Source: Streptomyces canus (lineage in GTDB: Bacteria > Actinomycetota > Actinomycetes > Streptomycetales > Streptomycetaceae). From it: DNA of 64,000 nt. The notes under the pieces were generated by a model. That model was not told where the DNA came from. It was given only the letters and a program-made list of their open reading frames with translations, and made no database searches. Location of the stretch: the NCBI RefSeq assembly GCF_030816965.1, contig NZ_JAUSYQ010000002.1, forward strand, positions 3,133,001-3,197,000, read 5' to 3'. The first letter of the stretch is position 1, and the number at the start of each line of letters is the position of its first letter. The position numbers were made by a program, and so were the translations under genes. Below, piece after piece: positions 62,875-64,000 of the stretch.

Positions 62875-64000
62875 ATGACGAACTGGCTGGTGCCCGGGTT
62901 CACCGAGATCCGGGAGTTGGGCGCGGGAACCACCGGGCGGACGACGTTGGCACGGGACGACGGCACCGGGGACCTCGTCGCGATCAAGTACCTCTCCGCG
63001 CGGCTCACCGACGACACCACCGTCGCCGAGCGCATCCGGCGGGACACGGCCCGGGTGACCGGCGTACGGGACCCCAACGTCGTACGGATCGACGCGGTGC
63101 TCGACTCGCCGGACGGCGGGGATGTCGCCCTGATCATGGAGGCCGTCGACGGTCCCACCCTGCGCGCGCTTCTGGCCGCTCGGCGCCCCCTGCCGGAGGC
63201 CGCGCTGGCACTGCTGCGTGGTTCGCTGCTCGGGCTGGCCGTTCTCCACGACCAGGGCGTGATGCATCGGGACGTCAAGCCGGAGAACGTGCTCATCGAT
63301 GCCGCGCGGCAGGGCAAGCTCATCAACATCGGCATCACGGTGCCGGCCGGTGAGGACCTCGCCGAGGGCACCGCTGCCTACCGGGCACCGGAACTGTGGC
63401 ACGGCCGCCCCGCCTCACCGGCCTCGGACACCTACGCCGCCGCGGTCACGTTCGTCGAGTGCCTGACCGGCGTCGCCCCGTTCCGCACCGACAGCACGGC
63501 GGGACTGCGCGCCCTGCACGAGAGCGCATCGCCGCCGCTGGACGACGTACCGGGGCCCCTACGGCCGGTGCTGGAACGCGCGTTGGACAAGGACCCGCGC
63601 GAGCGGTACTCCGACGCGCGGGCCTTCGTGGCCGACCTGGAGACCGCCGCCACGGCCACGTACGGGCCCGGCTGGCTGGAGCAGGGTGTGCTGGCCCTGA
63701 CGGACGCGGCCGTCGTGATGACCAGTCCCCTCCTCGACGCCGAAGGGGCTCCCGCGTCCCGTAGGCCCGAGTGGGCGCACCTCCGCACCCGGCGCAGGAA
63801 AGTGCTGGCGGCCGTGGCGGGCGCGGTCGTCGTGCTCCTTGTCGCGCTGCTGCTCATGGACGGCGGAAGCGGCGAACGGCAGGTGGTGCGGGCACCGTTC
63901 GACCAGGCACTGGCCGCGCTCGCGAAGTCCCCGGGGGTCCGGTACCAGGACCAGAAGACCTACTTCACGTACTTCGACGTCACGGTCACCGCCACCGGCG
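62875..64000 (+). CDS. Membrane Ser/Thr protein kinase (5' part), DFG motif altered
   Basis: The frame is open from ATG 62875 to the window edge (375 codons). A Hanks-type kinase domain occupies residues ~8-260: glycine loop ELGAGTTGRT, Lys38 in VAIKYL, and H131-R-D-V-K-P-E-N. The next motif, where Mg-binding DFG is expected, reads N151-I-G (LINIGITVP), then YRAPELW. A juxtamembrane stretch, one helix (VLAAVAGAVVVLLVALLLM, about 308-326) and the start of an extracellular domain follow. Loss of the DFG Asp suggests weak or no kinase activity. ATG 62851 is out of frame. Confidence 0.8.
   Translation, partial: MTNWLVPGFTEIRELGAGTTGRTTLARDDGTGDLVAIKYLSARLTDDTTVAERIRRDTARVTGVRDPNVVRIDAVLDSPDGGDVALIMEAVDGPTLRALLAARRPLPEAALALLRGSLLGLAVLHDQGVMHRDVKPENVLIDAARQGKLINIGITVPAGEDLAEGTAAYRAPELWHGRPASPASDTYAAAVTFVECLTGVAPFRTDSTAGLRALHESASPPLDDVPGPLRPVLERALDKDPRERYSDARAFVADLETAATATYGPGWLEQGVLALTDAAVVMTSPLLDAEGAPASRRPEWAHLRTRRRKVLAAVAGAVVVLLVALLLMDGGSGERQVVRAPFDQALAALAKSPGVRYQDQKTYFTYFDVTVTATG

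Overview
The window is high-GC DNA with strongly GC-biased third codon positions, frequent GTG starts, many transcripts that look leaderless, and a fasR-fabD-fabH-acpP-fabF cluster followed by a DUF3145 gene. With DUF397/XRE pairs, a CHAT protease with TPRs and many secreted hydrolases, this points to a Streptomyces chromosome (inference from gene content, not from a marker gene).

Layout. 1-7.9 kb: a clipped DHA2-type MFS exporter with its divergent TetR regulator, a DUF1023-type hydrolase, a DUF4429/SHOCT protein, a MerR-aldo/keto reductase pair, a GNAT enzyme, a serine hydrolase and a pirin. 6.7-12.2 kb: type II fatty-acid synthase initiation/elongation genes with their activator FasR. 12.5-21 kb: SGNH lipoprotein, galactose mutarotase, GH3 beta-glucosidase with a divergent TetR, a secreted pyroglutamyl-peptidase-like protein lacking the usual cysteine, a GNAT/EI24 pair and an unknown helical protein. 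21-27 kb: secreted M14 carboxypeptidase, serine hydrolase, a 5'-truncated ohr gene next to a small inverted-repeat element, and a MarR/NADP-oxidoreductase divergon with a clear operator.

27-33 kb: a divergent cassette made of a large TPR-CHAT protease with an internal 135-bp repeat array, a small cysteine-containing protein and a membrane protein. I consider this the best candidate for an undescribed conflict or signalling system. A zinc-ribbon membrane protein follows.

34-54 kb: a sugar island. It has a YtfQ-YtfR-YtfT-YjfF type ABC importer, a LacI regulator, a galactonate-dehydratase-like enolase, a zinc dehydrogenase and an unrecognised protein, a ChvE-GguA-GguB type importer, a second mutarotase, and two secreted GH43 arabinan hydrolases. 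Four of its promoters carry the same AT-rich motif (CCGAAATATCGAAC-like), so the island probably answers to one regulator and takes up arabinose/galactose-type sugars released outside the cell. An aminotransferase with a long Met/Pro/Ala-rich tail lies inside it.

53.7-55.7 kb: a decayed zone with an IS200/IS605 remnant that cut a SUKH-4-like immunity gene, an intact SUKH-like gene, a frameshifted nuclease-toxin C-terminus and a small ORF. 55.7-60 kb: DUF1330 protein and an MmyB-type XRE regulator divergent from an SDR, deazaflavin oxidoreductase and aldo/keto reductase operon. 60-64 kb: an RsbW-like ATPase divergent from an XRE/DUF397 pair, a VapBC-type module, a chimeric Imm-5-like ORF, and the 5' part of a membrane Ser/Thr kinase whose DFG motif is NIG.

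All calls come from reading the sequence; no database search was run. No rRNA, tRNA, CRISPR array or replication origin was seen.
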